The position numbers were made by a program, and so were the translations under genes. 64,000 bases of DNA from positions 2,195,231-2,259,230 of the forward strand of contig VWZP01007456.1 in NCBI GenBank assembly GCA_013396995.1. Direction: 5' to 3'. Positions 1-11,733 of the stretch are shown here, piece after piece. Origin of the DNA: Dicaeum eximium (Eukaryota > Chordata > Aves > Passeriformes > Dicaeidae). The notes under the pieces are model-generated. The model was not told the origin of the DNA and did not search any database. It worked only from the letters and a program-made list of their open reading frames with translations. Position 1 is the first letter of the stretch. Every line of letters begins with the position of its first letter.

Positions 1-287
1 GCTTTCTCCTCTGTTTTTCCCTGTTGTCTTCCATTGTCCCCTGGCAAGGACTATTTCTGCAAACTCTGCCAAGTTATTGCTGTGCATGGCTTATACTCTT
101 TATGAAAAGACCAGTGACTGTCCATGTTGGGATGTCACACTTCATCCAAACATGAATGGAACTTGATTCTCCTCAGGTGATGGTTTTATCTCTCATTTCA
201 GAGAGGGAGAATTTTAATAACCTGGATCTTCGTATTTTTTTCAGTTGGGTGGAAATAGATTTTATGTATTTGATGTTTGTTTTTCAG
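1..287 (+). other. LAMA1: End of the last LAMA1 intron
   Basis: No coding exon was recognised here. The stretch ends in a pyrimidine-rich tract and CAG acceptor (AG at 286-287) directly before the terminal LAMA1 exon, so it is read as intron. Confidence 0.75.
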
Positions 288-448
288 CTGATGTCAAGCA
301 AAACTGTCTCACAAGCAAGAGCTCATTCCATGGCTGTTTGAGGAACCTTGTTTTGACCAAGGGCCAACATACGGAATTGTTTGACTTTAGCAGAGCTTTT
401 GACCTGCGTGGAGTGTTTCCTCATTCCTGCCCTGGGGCTGAGCGATGA
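288..448 (+). CDS. LAMA1: Laminin subunit alpha-1, last coding exon (C-terminal end of LG5)
   Basis: This is the 3' terminal coding exon of a secreted basement-membrane laminin alpha chain. After a TTTTTCAG acceptor it opens with two bases of a split codon (GCT if the previous exon ends in G), then 52 residues and a TGA at 446-448. It shows the end of a laminin G-like domain: the FHGCLRNL motif with the conserved cysteine, an FDFSRAFDLRGV strand region, and the closing SCPG cysteine a few residues before the stop. Such LG domains bind dystroglycan, heparin and integrins. LAMA1 is chosen over other alpha chains because in human LAMA1 lies tail to tail with ARHGAP28, as here. The upstream exons lie outside the window, so the gene is partial by position, not broken. 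Confidence 0.88.
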
Positions 449-845
449 ACTGTAGCAAAGCCCGTCTGGATTGAGAGAGAGGGTTTTTGTTTTTCTTGAT
501 CTGTTATTTTGCATTCTTATTTTGTAATGGAAAGAAGAACTGATAAGAACATGCATCTATTTGATTTTTCTGGTTGTTTTCCATCTCAGGTAATTTATTT
601 TTTTTAATCAGAAGCTCGATGTCTGCATTTTAACTATGTGGTTTTAAACAACAAATACCTCTATAACAATTGTAATGGCATTAATTGGGTATTTTTCTTT
701 TGGGAATTTTTATTAATCAGTGTTTACAGTATGTTTTCTTTTGATTACTGGACAGTATTTCATTTTATTCTGTGTTGGCGGTTTTGTAAGAAGGTAATAA
801 TTTTGGACCACATAATAAAACCACAATAAACTGCATTATTTTACG
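449..845 (+). other. LAMA1: LAMA1 3' UTR
   Basis: AT-rich sequence after the TGA, without long open frames, reaching two AATAAA signals. The extent is inferred from those signals and the cleavage point is only approximate. Confidence 0.65.
814..830 (+). terminator. LAMA1: Twin polyadenylation signals of LAMA1
   Basis: AATAAA occurs at 814-819 and again at 825-830, about 370 bases after the LAMA1 stop codon. Cleavage would be expected near 840-850. Confidence 0.7.
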
Positions 846-904
846 TAGTTCAGTTGTCCATGTATTTTAGTTAAAAGAAAAAGAGCTGGAAGGCTGAGAA
901 GTTA

Positions 905-985
905 CAGGTATGCCCACTACAGGGAGGTTAGAACTAGATAATCTTTAAGGCTTCTTCCAATCTGGACCATTGTATGACTGATTAT
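905..985 (+). repeat. CR1 LINE 3' end, diverged
   Basis: The text resembles the usual CR1 tail: a GGTTAGAACTAGATAATCTTTAAGG segment-type motif, then a CTTCCAATCTGGACCATTGTATGA-type ending. Several mismatches against the CR1 consensus I know suggest an old copy. Only the last 80 or so bases are recognisable. Confidence 0.7.
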
Positions 986-3904
986 ATGAAATACAAGTGG
1001 ACATAGTCCAGCAGAGGGAGCAGGAGACTGACTAAAGGCATAATTTTGAAGGTCTCAGATTCAGACTTTAATGAATAGAATTTTCTTAGTTGCACTTCAC
1101 AGGGTAGCTCCAGCTCCTTTTCCTTGTGCCTTACTAGCCAATACTTCTGACACTCATTATAGACACATTGGCTAGATGGAATATGTTCCTGTTTATGCTT
1201 TCATGGAATCAGCTTCAGGACAAGCAGCATGTCTATGGCACAGAGATGCCTGTGAAGTGATGTGTTGCTGAAGAAACAATTTGAGTCTTATTTGGGAAAA
1301 ACTAGGTATTTTGGCAATGCAAACTAACGCATTATTCTTTGGAAAAGAGTATTTCTTATGGACACTGGGAGGCAGTTTTGAGGCCAGATTGCAGTTGTAT
1401 CTTTGTCTTTTCTTACTATGCCTGCCTCTGTTTCTAAAATGAGTCTTCCAGTAGCTGTTCTTGAGCCAGGTTTGGGGGATGTGTGCTCAATCTCAATCAA
1501 GTAAGGACATCCATTCATCAACTGGCCAGATCACTGAGCAGTGACAAATGTCTCATACTTTAATATGCACATGTAATAAACATAGTTCTTTGCAAGTTAC
1601 TTCCATCTCCCTTTTTATTTTTTTCTCTTTGAACCAGCAGTATTTTTGTTTGCTCCTTCCAATTTTATTTGGCTATTACTATGCATTTGTACAATTTGTT
1701 CTAATGTTAGTTCTTCTCTATGTATTTTGTACTAGTTTAAAAAATACTGGCTGGAATGAAACTCCAAAGCAGTTTACCATTGCTTTCAACGAGGCAGGAT
1801 TCCAAGCAGTGTGTTTTGCACATTGCATAGAGGTAGTCCAAGGGAAGAGCTCCTGGGGCAAGGGTAGCAGAACATGGTCTTCTGTACAGCTGTTCAGGTG
1901 CTGTAACAACACAGCTGCTTTTAGAAGTTTTTAAGCTGCTTTTGTGCCCCCTGCTTCTATCCAAAATACACATGTTCAGATTTGAAGAGCTGGTTTTGTT
2001 GTACTGTTTTTATTTTTGACATGGATACAATACAGTGGACACACTGCTGTATAAATACACTTACATGTTGGCATACTTCAACAAAACACATAACATAATG
2101 AGAATTGTAAGGGAAACGTACATACAAACACTTCACTTTGATTAGTGGCATTGTATTATTTTCCAGAGAAGACACACATTAATGGAAACCCATTGAAAAA
2201 TAAAAATGAAACACTGTGTGTTTGTATTAATTGTCTATTAACCCCAACAGCTGATCTCACAAAGTTCACATTACGAGCATAATTTAGGCAACATGTTTTG
2301 GATAAAGTTTCATCCATATCCCGAAATATGTATTTTACTAGATCTTCTTTTGTAATTTCAAATCTTGCCTCATACAAAAAGAAATACTTTGTCAGCATTA
2401 ATGTGAAATTGATAATAGATTAAGTAGTAAATGTCTAAGCCAAAATACTTTTCCTGGAAAATGCAGAGTGAGGTAGTTAATATTATACATGGACACAGAC
2501 ACATTTGCACACACACATACTTTCTAATGACATTCACTGCATATACAGGTTAAAGCATTCCAGTCTGTTTTGCAACACCTGCTTTTTTACAATTCTCTCT
2601 CTATGTGTTGGTATGCAAAATGCTGTCCTTGTAGAACCGTGGAGTATATAAATGCTTGAGGCATCTTTGGAATTTCAGTAAATTTCTCCCTGCTTTCTAC
2701 CACTTTGTTACTAATAGCTTTCCACATATGTTACTTTTTGTTAGGTGACAATCCTCTTGCAACTTAGTTTTGACTTCAACTTCTGTTAGGAGGAACAAAA
2801 TTCCTATTGCCTCCACCAGCACCTTGAAATATAAGACCTAAAGTTGAGACCTCATATTTCAAAATGCCATTGAGCTTGTTCCATTTGTCTGCTGCATATT
2901 CAATCAAGTTAGTGTACCAAAACAATACAAAACAACTTAATGTGGAACAGTATTAACCACTACACATGGGTCATTAGGGCCATTTGTATCAAAAGAGAAT
3001 TCTGACATTCTGTCCAGAGACAGGAGGTATTTGGCCACTTTATGTAGAATCTAGTTCATCTGCTAATATATGCATGTCTTATAAAGTTATAGGCAGCTTC
3101 AGCATAAAACAAGACCTCACAGGGTGGATTTTATTACATCATATTTGAGTTTTCTAAGTTGTGAAGTGGTAAAAGCCTTCCAAACCCCCCTTGTACTCTA
3201 TACAGAATGCAGGGAGATCTATTTCAGAAATAACATTGATGAGGTCCAGAACATGCTGAGTAAGTTGCAGCATGAACACAGGGCTGCTCTGTCCTTTCCC
3301 TTGCACAGCCATTGAGAACAAGGAGTGAAGTGAGTAGGCAAGATGGAGGAGGTCAGTGTATTTGAAAGTATTGTAGGAAGTTAGCTCATTTGCTATGACA
3401 TTTCAAATTATTTTGTTAACGTTTAGGCTTTCTGTATAGTCACAGAATGCCTTTTAGTTGGCTATAGATACAATGATACTTAGCATTTACATGATTCTCT
3501 TTATATTCAAAGCACTTTCCACATAAAAAGCCTTTGCTGAGTTTGTTCTTCCCAGATGGATGTTCATTACTCCTGATCTGCTTAGGGAATTGTTTGGCTA
3601 CATCTGAGAGTAGAATTTAACTCAACTAATTCTCATGTTGCCTTTATATGGAAAGTACTAGTCCTTCTCTGCAGCTGACAGACAAGGGCAGCATAAGCAG
3701 AAAGAGCTGTCCCTTGCCACAGAGGGAACTAGAGGGTATTGGGAGCAAAGCACATGACAAAACGTTTATGCTTAGTCCTATAAACAAGCCACAGATCTCC
3801 TATCTCTTGTATACTTAAAATAAATAGTTGTCAAAATAAGGAGTGTATCTTATAATACAACTGTCTTGGTTTTTTCCTATGGCTGCAACTATGTCTCGTT
3901 TAGT

Positions 3905-4065
3905 GTTACGAAGAAAAAGGGAAAACAAAACCAAAAGAAAACAAAAAATCCCAAACAAACAAGAACAACAAGAACAAAACCCCACAATCCCCCCTCCCAA
4001 ACCAAGAAAAACCAAACAAAACAAAAAACAACAAAAAAAAAACCCCACCAAAACAACCAGAAAGT
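3905..4065. repeat. A/C-rich low-complexity block
   Basis: About 160 bases made almost only of A and C on the + strand, in CAAA, AACAA and CCCC patterns. The open frames over it are composition artefacts. It may be a degenerate poly(A)-type repeat. Confidence 0.8.
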
Positions 4066-5070
4066 CAAAAATGTCACTGTTTTAAAGAAAATTTTGCTAT
4101 TTTTTTATCACTTTTTATCAAGAGGATAAGAAAGAAGATAGGATCTGCCCTCTGTAGACGTTATTGTTGCTGGTAAAGTTACTGATTCAATATTGATTTC
4201 TTTCACTGACTACTAACAATGAAAGTTAACTACTGGAGAACACGATTAACTTGACACATTTTGGAGGCTCTGCTTCTGGTTCAGATCCTCATTGCACAGC
4301 TTCAGCAGAGCATCACAAGTTACAGGTTTTCTCTGCAGGACAGCAGAGTCTATGTTCACTTGGAGGACTTGGTTCTGAGTGCTTTTAAATTGCTATGTAA
4401 TAACCAGAGCTTCTGCCTCATCCCCGTGTCCAGATCAGGAACAAAAATCATTGCTTAGGCTGGGGGTGGTTTCACTGTGCAACATCATCATCTAATGATG
4501 GGGACATTGCAGTGCACTTGAAGGCGTTGCTTCCCACTTATTGCCTATGACACAGATGAAAAAAAAGACTTGCTCTTTTCCAGAGAGAGATTTGTGATTT
4601 CCTTACTCAACAAACGTCTTTTAGCTCAGCACAGCCCAAAGTGAGGTGACTGAGCCCTGCTTGCTCTTGTGACTAGCTCAGAACGAGACATCCTATCTGA
4701 CACTCCCAATGCAGCTGCAGCCCCCTATTCTCTTGTCAGCCTGTGTGTTTGCTAAGACTGCCTGCCTGCTGCAATTTGCTATGTATTTGTAAAACCCCCA
4801 GCACAACTGGGCCTAGACTGGCTCTGGGTTTAAAGACCTAATGTGTAAATTATTAAATCCCTTTTCTTACTGGAAGCCCTGTTTCTTCTCCATGCTGTAT
4901 TATACAAGACCTGAACAAAGATCTCTCTTGTTGCTGCAACTGAAAAATATAAAAATTGCTTACATATTAAAGCTAAAATAAACAAAATAAAAAGAATTAG
5001 GTTACAAATTAGAAACGATAATGTTTAACAAAAAAAGGTGATGACTGTAAGTGGCACCATTAACACATCT

Positions 5071-5877
5071 CATAGTCTGGCATTACACAGATTTAATTCT
5101 AAGAGTATCAAGTAAAAGGCAGAGCTAGGGGCATGCGCCCCTCCTCACCTAACTTTTGTCTCCTGAAACTTGTGTGACAGGGGAAAGGAGGGGAGCGTGG
5201 TTTGTGGCATTACAATTGCAAAGGGATCCAGACAGATGATTTTGGAAGACTGGTAGTGAGATATACAGTGGTACATACATTGAGCAGTACAGCTGTCTAC
5301 AGTTCCTCCTCCTGCCTCCCTCCCCAGTATCAGGTACTCATGAGGAGTGACTGAGAGACACAAGCAGTGCAGTAACACACGCTGTACGGGTCAGTGACAC
5401 ACGCTGTATGGGTTTACTTTTGGGAGAAAGGTTTGGTTTTCACACAGCTGTCTCGGCACTGCTGCATGTTGAGCTCCCGCCTTCCATGCCTGACAGGCAC
5501 TTTCCCTTCTTCAATGTCTGTCATGCTTCTGTGTCATGCTGTGGTCAGTAGTGTTTCATTCATCTGATGCCACCGCATTATTTCCAAAAATTGTTCTAAC
5601 ACCAGGTCAGGAAACAAACACCGTACCTTGGTCTGCCCTCCTCACCTCCTGGGCCAACTGGCACAAGTGTAATCCATATGAAAGCATAACTAAGGTGATA
5701 TTTTTCCAACAGTTTGGAAGCTGGAATACCAAAAGTACTGTGTACTGACCATCAGTTGGACAGTACAGTAGGAAGGAATTATGTCCTGTAGCTACCATTT
5801 TGTTATGTCTCTGCAAGAGCTGCTTGGCATCGCTCTTGTCCATTTGGCTTTTGTCCAGTATACTGCTGCCTTCTGCT
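5071..5877 (-). other. ARHGAP28: Probable ARHGAP28 3' UTR
   Basis: Sequence downstream of the ARHGAP28 stop on the - strand. I found no AATAAA on this strand until beyond 3.1 kb. The nearest usable variant is ATTAAA at 5098-5093, followed by a GT-rich stretch, so a UTR of about 0.8 kb is a guess. A longer UTR is possible. Confidence 0.35.
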
Positions 5878-5969
5878 TCAGCTGGCTTTCGGTTTTATCA
5901 CCCATTCTGCCTGAGGATTTGCATGGTAGACATCTAGCACGAATGCATCGGGATCCAAACAGTGCTGAC
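5878..5969 (-). CDS. ARHGAP28: ARHGAP28 exon E16, C terminus and stop
   Basis: Terminal exon, about residues 650-679. The acceptor is TTTCCTTTTCAG. The exon opens with GT of a split glycine codon (G from E15), then reads QHCLDPDAFVLDVY...NPQAEWVIKPKAS and stops at TGA (5880-5878). Human ARHGAP28 ends almost the same way, with EHCLDPDAYILDVY and NPQAEWVIKP. This C-terminal tail lies outside the RhoGAP fold and is shared by the ARHGAP18/28/40 group. Length and phase (2 bases plus 30 codons) fit exactly. Confidence 0.96.
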
Positions 5970-7901
5970 CTGAAAAGGAAATTGTCAGCCATGAATCATA
6001 CAATGTTCTGAGCACACAGGGACAGAGCTGTGTTAAAATGTCCTTGAATGTTTCTCTGACTTGCACACAGAAAGCCTAGTTTGGTGTGTCCATCCAGCTG
6101 ACATCTTCCCTGGATACAGAGAGGGCCTTTGGTAAATTTGCCAGTGATTTTACTCTGTGACAGTCATGAATTCACTGTCACTTCCAGGCAGGATGTCCTG
6201 CATTACAGTGAGTAATGGACAGACATTTAGTCAAACGGTGAATATGGTCTCTTTAGAAGCATCAACAACACTGTTAGCATAAGTGCTACAGTATGGGGGC
6301 TTTTATTTCTTTGGATTTACTGAGCTGGAAGTACAGTTCTCCGACTTCTACACTATTTTTAAATGCTGAAAAAGTAACTCTGTAAACCATGTGCTCCCAT
6401 ACAGTAAGATCTTGTATAGAAATGGAGGGACTCTAACAAGGTTTTGGGAGTTGCCAATTTGCTGGTTGAAAAAAAATATCCTCTGCACTCCGGCTGTCTC
6501 ATTAGCTGGTGATTGGGAAATTGTGGCTGCCTTTGCCAGAATGAGGATTTCGTGCCTCTTAGTTGAGTAATAGGGCAATAAATTCTAGAGTTAAGTTGAT
6601 TTGTTGGACTATATTGCATTTACATGGGGTAATGAAGTAATTTCACTGGTAAGGTTACTTTGCTGTGACACAAGATTATGGTAAAATTTTTGTACGGTTA
6701 CTTATAAGGTCACAGGGGTCCTAGTAATTTTATTCAAGTGAAAGCAATAATGAATGAATTAATGCATAATCAGTGGACTAAGGTACCCTGAAGGATCTAG
6801 GACTATAAAAATTATTTTAAACGAAGATGCAAATTAAATGTTCCAATTTTTTGGAAGACCATGGTAGGAATATTTGGGATTGTTTCAAAAGGCCTTTAGG
6901 ATAATTTTTCTGTTTTAGCATCAGTTGGTCATCCTGTTTGGACAGGCAAAACAAATCACTAATCCAATTTGGTTTTGTGTTATGATCAGTAATAAAGACT
7001 GATTCCTGATTGCTGCTGAACTAAGTCTGCAGAAATTCTTTAGAACTGAATTAGAAGAAATAAGGAATAATCTAATNAGTTTTGTGTTATGATCAGACTG
7101 ATTCCTGACTGCTGATGAACTAAGTCTGTGATGTTTTGTAATAACTTTACAGAAATTCTTTAGAACTGAATGAGAAGAAATAAGGAATAATCTAATCAGA
7201 TAATTCACAACTGATTCCAACACAGCATCCAGGATTTTGGTATGTACAGAGAAAGTAGAGAGCCATGATTGTGTAATATAAAATTAAAATATGTTTTTTG
7301 ACCTTTAGGCCAGAAACTTGTGGGGCAAGCCAATGTTGTTGTTATTATAAGAAGTGTCACTGCATGAAACAGAAGAAGACAAAAGCCCTTTTACAAGGAA
7401 TTTGCAATCTAAATGAAACACACAGATTAGTGTGAATATAGAACACCCATATGTGCAGGGGCTAAATTCACAATTCTGGGGGTTTTTATTTGCAGGAGGT
7501 TAACACTTACATACAGTAAGAAAGAAAGAGGTCTTGGAAAAATGCTTAATAGTGAGGTGGAATGTGCTTGCAAGAGGAAGACTAAGGATCTCTTAAGCAT
7601 GGAAAAATGCTCAGTTACGAGAGTGAGAGAGGTAAGCAAAAGGTCAGATGAATTTGGCAAGACTATAAGAAGTGCTGCTGAGATCCAGCCACTGGGTTCA
7701 TTCCCTCCTGTGGGGTGCCCCTCCTGTCACTCTGGAGTTGGAATAAATAATGACATTGATTCTAACAGCTTTTGGGTCAGGCTCCTTTCCTCCAAATGGA
7801 CTGGAGGGTAGGAGAGACCCAGCTGTGTCAAAACGGTGCTGCCCTGAGGTATTTTAGGAGGTTAAGGACATTGAGAATTAATTTTCAAAATTGAGACCTA
7901 C
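5970..7901 (-). other. ARHGAP28: ARHGAP28 intron 15
   Basis: Intron with donor GTAGGT and acceptor TTTTCAG. It contains an imperfect tandem duplication with an N (6973-7199). Nothing else was recognised. Confidence 0.85.
6973..7199. repeat. Imperfect tandem duplication with an ambiguous base
   Basis: Two copies of a unit of about 110 bases, 6973-7079 and 7080-7199, both starting TTTTGTGTTATGATCAG and ending near TAAGGAATAATCTAATCAG. Copy 1 has an extra 7 bases after GATCAG; copy 2 has an extra 20 or so after TAAGTCTG. The single N of the window (7077) sits at the end of copy 1. Confidence 0.9.
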
Positions 7902-7966
7902 CTATGTTTCCTCCAATTTCATGCAAACTTTGGATCTGGCCTCTCACGTTCTGCGATGATCCACGG
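7902..7966 (-). CDS. ARHGAP28: ARHGAP28 exon E15
   Basis: A 65-base exon, about residues 628-650. The acceptor follows a T-rich tract and CCTAG; the donor is ATAG|GTAGGT. It starts with C, which completes a serine codon with AG from E14, and reads RGSSQNVRGQIQ then SLHEIGGNI, ending in the first G of a glycine codon. Human has HGSSECIKIQNQRLYEIGGNIG at this place, so the right half is well conserved and the left half is looser. Phase fits both neighbours exactly. Confidence 0.93.
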
Positions 7967-8628
7967 CTAGGATGGAAAAAAAACCTTTCAGTTGGTCCTT
8001 CTGTTATAACCACTGCCTTATCACCCACCATCTATGGTAAGCTGAAGTTTGATATTTTTTCCCCTGTGAACTGCCTTATCAAAGCCAACAGCTTCTACCA
8101 AATGGACCACTGCACAACAATGAATCTGCCACAGAGGTAGATTGCTGCATCACAATCAACTAAACCTTCTTTATTATTTATTTTATATTATTTATTCAAA
8201 GAACAGGATTGTTTCGTAACGTGGGAAGACTTTGCAGAAAAGACTTTCAGACACAATTTACCATTTCCCATAACTGTTAACAATTATTACCTTACAGAAA
8301 TAAGAACATTCTAGACTTATGGATAATGTAAAACAATCCCTTTGGATTCTCTATGTGGCAAGTCTATAAAATATATGTTTAATGTACATTTTTAGTAGTG
8401 GTGTAAGGGAGGGCAGATTGGTTCTGTATAGGAGCCGATTATTAAGTAAAATAAAAAAGAGTAAGATAAGAGGCTAAAATTTCTTTGACTGACACAACCA
8501 TAAATTAACAATTTTAGATTAGAAAAAGAGTTCTTGTAACACAATGAATCTTTGAAGAGGGAACAATCTATTTATTTATAATTCTGACACTGTTGTTCAG
8601 GAAAAACAAAATGTTCTGCTTTACCCAC
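7967..8628 (-). other. ARHGAP28: ARHGAP28 intron 14
   Basis: A 662-base AT-rich intron with donor GTGGGT. Apart from a short TTTA-rich patch near 8168-8195 it shows nothing. Confidence 0.85.
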
Positions 8629-8753
8629 CTGTTTTCACAGTGGAATCGAGCCAGGATGTCTTTGGCTTTTGTTTGGCTGTTGAGTTGAATTGCCATAGAG
8701 ACTTTTGAATGCAGTGGAGCATAAACTCTTATCACCCCCTCGGGTATGTCAGA
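8629..8753 (-). CDS. ARHGAP28: ARHGAP28 exon E14
   Basis: A 125-base exon, about residues 587-628. The acceptor is CATACTTGCAG and the donor is AACAG|GTGGGT. It begins in phase 0 with SDIPEGVIRVYAPLHSKVS, then MAIQLNSQTKAKDILARF, and ends in AG of a split serine. Human reads SDVPEGVIRVHAPLLSKVS and MAIQLNNQTKAKDILAKF here, so this is one of the best conserved exons outside the catalytic domain. Its role in the C-terminal tail is not known from the sequence. Confidence 0.97.
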
Positions 8754-10886
8754 CTGCAAGTATGGAGGGAAAGTGACAGCTCCCTAAAATAAATATTCAA
8801 TAGAGTAAGTCTAAGGCAAATATTGCTCTAGCTCAATTCAGAAGCAGTTCTGCAACCTCATTTGAGGCTGCTGGCAAAACTCTTTCCTGCTTCTCTTGGC
8901 TGTTCAAAAGACATTTACAGTCATATGAATCCAAATTTGCAGACACAAATTAGACACAACACAAAGACACAAACTCTTTGGTAAGTAGCACATAAATGCA
9001 CACAGGGAAAACCCCTGTATTGTAACTTTACCTTATTTCTGTTATCATTGGTCAGTGAACAAATGCTTATTTAAAAACATAAAAATTATTAAGAATATCT
9101 GTTCTTCCTTCTAAAGATTAAATTCTCCTGAACCATAAAAATCCAGTTCTCTGTTTCTGTTTCCCATATCTTCAACCAGATTGAAGAGTGTGTACAGTAA
9201 AACATCAAGTACCATATGTTTCTGTTAATTTGAAATTTGACCTTGTGTAGGGTTCAAATGATCATCTATGAAGTTTATGCTCTCTTCCATGATTAATGGT
9301 GGATAAATCAATTAGCAAGGTTTGCATTCCAGTTCTAATCCAGTTAATACCATGCTGACCAGAACACAATAGTCTCTCCAGTCTCTGTCTCTGTGTAATT
9401 TAGAACATCTGAGACCTGGGCATTGCGTTAAGTGCTCTCAACATTAAACTCAGTTATCCAAACAGAGTTTGGCTCCAATTTACCCTTCATATTTCAGCTC
9501 CTTGCCATGGCTAACTTAATTTTTATTAGATGTAAAGCCAATTACTCTGATCAATGGACTTGTCTCCCCAAAGGTGCAATGACTTCAGTAATTGACTCTC
9601 CTCAGAGAAGGAGTCTATCTGTGCTCATCCCAGGCTGAATTTCACTTTGCAGCACAGTAGTCTACACTGGCATTTTAAACAAACATCTCTGTCTCTGTCT
9701 GCAGCACCAATGTATGTCCTACCTACCTAAAATACTTCAGCCAGTGCTGGCAAATTCTTGAGAAAGGTGAATTAGGATGTATTCACCATTCATACATAAC
9801 ATTTATCTTTCTACATTTTTTCCCATAAAACCTTCTGCATTTTCTCTCTTGTCTGTACTAGGTGGCTCATTCTCTATTTCTCATAACCTTGTGATATCAT
9901 TCCTTCCTAATTTGTCTTTTCTTTTGTTCTTCAAAACTACTCTCAACAACTATAGAGTCCTTTACCGTTTCCTTGATCACTTTTCTTACAATTCACCAGT
10001 CTTCATTCTTTTAAACATTCATGGAAGACTCTAAATACTTCCTCTCCAGGTTATTAGAGGTACTTACTACATGGAAATACATGTAAGTTGCCATAGGGAC
10101 TATGTATGTTGTGCATAGAGACACAACGTGTCTTGTTGCCCAAATTGTATGTTGCACGTAATATGTAAGATAATTTTAGTTACCTATCAAAGCAGCATAC
10201 CCCAAGTAAATTTCTAGGCAGTAGATAAAAATTTAGGGCTTTAAGACCTTCAAAAAAAGGTTTTTCTATCAGATTTTTCTTAAGTCCATACTTCTTCTAG
10301 AGCCCTGGAAATCCTCAAAAGTATCCACCTCTCTCCTGCAAGTATACAGGGAATAACAACACAATCTACTTCACAGGGCACTTAATATTTAGGCACTTAA
10401 TATTAGTTTAGGTGTCTATGGTAGGCAAACTGAATTTTCTCTCTGCTTACAAAGTTAGTGCAAAGCTCTAAGACTAAAGCTTGCAAGGAGAATATCAAGT
10501 GGCCTGTTCCATGGCATGGATAAATACAATTAATCCTAATATGGACCATCCTACTACTCAGCTACAGACCCATGCATTTGTTGAGTATCTACAAATCATT
10601 GCTGCCAGGGACAGTCCACATATAACCATTTCTTATGAAACAGGTTAAAAACCAGCCTGGCATCTTTGGCTGCTGGAAATCATTCTGCCTTCCTTACTTT
10701 TTCTCAATCAATTCCCAAAACTTTGTCTTATCAGAGTGTTAGACTGGGAGGCACACCTTTCAAAGTAAGTCTCAAATCAGCTAATTTTGTATGGCAAAAT
10801 TTCCTCCCCACACCCAGAATCTTTCACGAGATAAAGGAGGGAGGCTGTTTAAAGCTGCCCTTGAAACCTGTATCTTTTTATCACAC
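8754..10886 (-). other. ARHGAP28: ARHGAP28 intron 13
   Basis: AT-rich intron. The human protein has about 18 more residues between E13 and E14 than this reading gives. I looked for a coding piece here and found none that fits. No mobile element was recognised. Confidence 0.75.
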
Positions 10887-11030
10887 CTCTGGTCTTTCAG
10901 GTCTCTCCCGTTCCATGGTCTTTCTCCTCAGAAGTTTTCTCACTCCTTTGTCAAACATCAGCTGTCTCTTACTGTTGTTCATTGCTGCCTCATTCATTTT
11001 TCTCACTTGGGAAATCAGGAAGGATGGAAC
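10887..11030 (-). CDS. ARHGAP28: ARHGAP28 exon E13
   Basis: A 144-base exon, about residues 539-586, phase 0 at both ends. The acceptor is CTCCTTCTAG. It reads VPSFLISQVRKMNEAAM, a less conserved stretch, then VRKLLRRKTMERERPERPE. Human matches with VPSFLITQVRRMNEATM and VRKLLRRKTLERE, then continues for about 18 residues that are missing here. The donor chosen is GAG|GTGTGA, a weak site. Past it the frame meets TGA and TAA at once, so the exon cannot run on as coding. The basic LLRRK segment is kept. Confidence 0.88.
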
Positions 11031-11733
11031 CTAGAAGGAGGAAACCAGATCTGAGAATATACAGTAATTTTTCCACAATGAGTTGGGTCTTTAGGAGGGC
11101 ACCAAATTTTAGGCAGCAGAAACTCTTTTTATTCCTAGAAGATACATGCAATCTAGCGTGCTTCTAGGTAGCTTCCTCTAACAACCTACAGTTATTCCTT
11201 TGTGGAAGCTGTAGATCATCTTTCATGCCATATGAAACTCTAAAGTAATGTTTGCAGCTGCAGGAACTTTATTAGGAGGTAGTCTTTGCAATCCCCATTG
11301 TACCCTTCCTCTGTTATGAGCAAACAAGCTGAGACTGTCAGTATCTTCAGGCCAACCTTCAGAAGCCCAAAAAGTTGTACACACTTTTGTCCCATTTTAT
11401 TGTGGGCTAGACTTTAAACAGACATCACATTCAAGTTTAGACATATCACCTACACATCCAGATTAAACCTTTCTTCTATGCATCACTCTGTGTAAACAAT
11501 GGTGTGGCAGAGGTTATTCCAGGAGGCAACTGATGCTAAAATAGATGGCTTAGATAAGTAAGGTAGCTCTCAACCCAGAAATATCTGTCAGGGTTCCTCA
11601 TTCTAGATATGGAAGACTCCAGTCAGTTTCCAAAGAAACCATTTCTCTTTCAGTTTGTTCCGATTTCTGCACATGTCCCACATACAGCAAAATGCTGCAA
11701 TGGAACCATAAAGGGGGAGCCAGCAGTACTCAC
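11031..11733 (-). other. ARHGAP28: ARHGAP28 intron 12
   Basis: A 703-base intron with donor GTGAGT and acceptor CTTCTAG. No repeat or other feature was recognised. Confidence 0.85.

Larger units (their letters stand above)
846..5070. other. Convergent intergenic region, LAMA1 to ARHGAP28
   Basis: AT-rich DNA between the inferred 3' ends of two convergent genes. It holds an old CR1 tail (905-985), a CA-rich patch near 2498-2520 and an A/C-rich low-complexity block (3905-4065). No exon, RNA gene or conserved protein similarity was recognised; the open frames here are short and unlike known proteins. Part of the right side may belong to a longer ARHGAP28 3' UTR. Confidence 0.6.

Noticed and set aside
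1548..1934. A 128-codon open frame in the intergenic region
   Set aside because: Hydrophobic and AT-driven, unlike any known protein, with no transcript signals.
3843..4129. Lysine- and asparagine-rich open frames over the A/C-rich block
   Set aside because: Produced by the low-complexity composition.
5093..5098. ATTAAA as a firm ARHGAP28 polyadenylation site
   Set aside because: Kept only as a weak suggestion: it is a variant signal in AT-rich DNA, where it arises often by chance.
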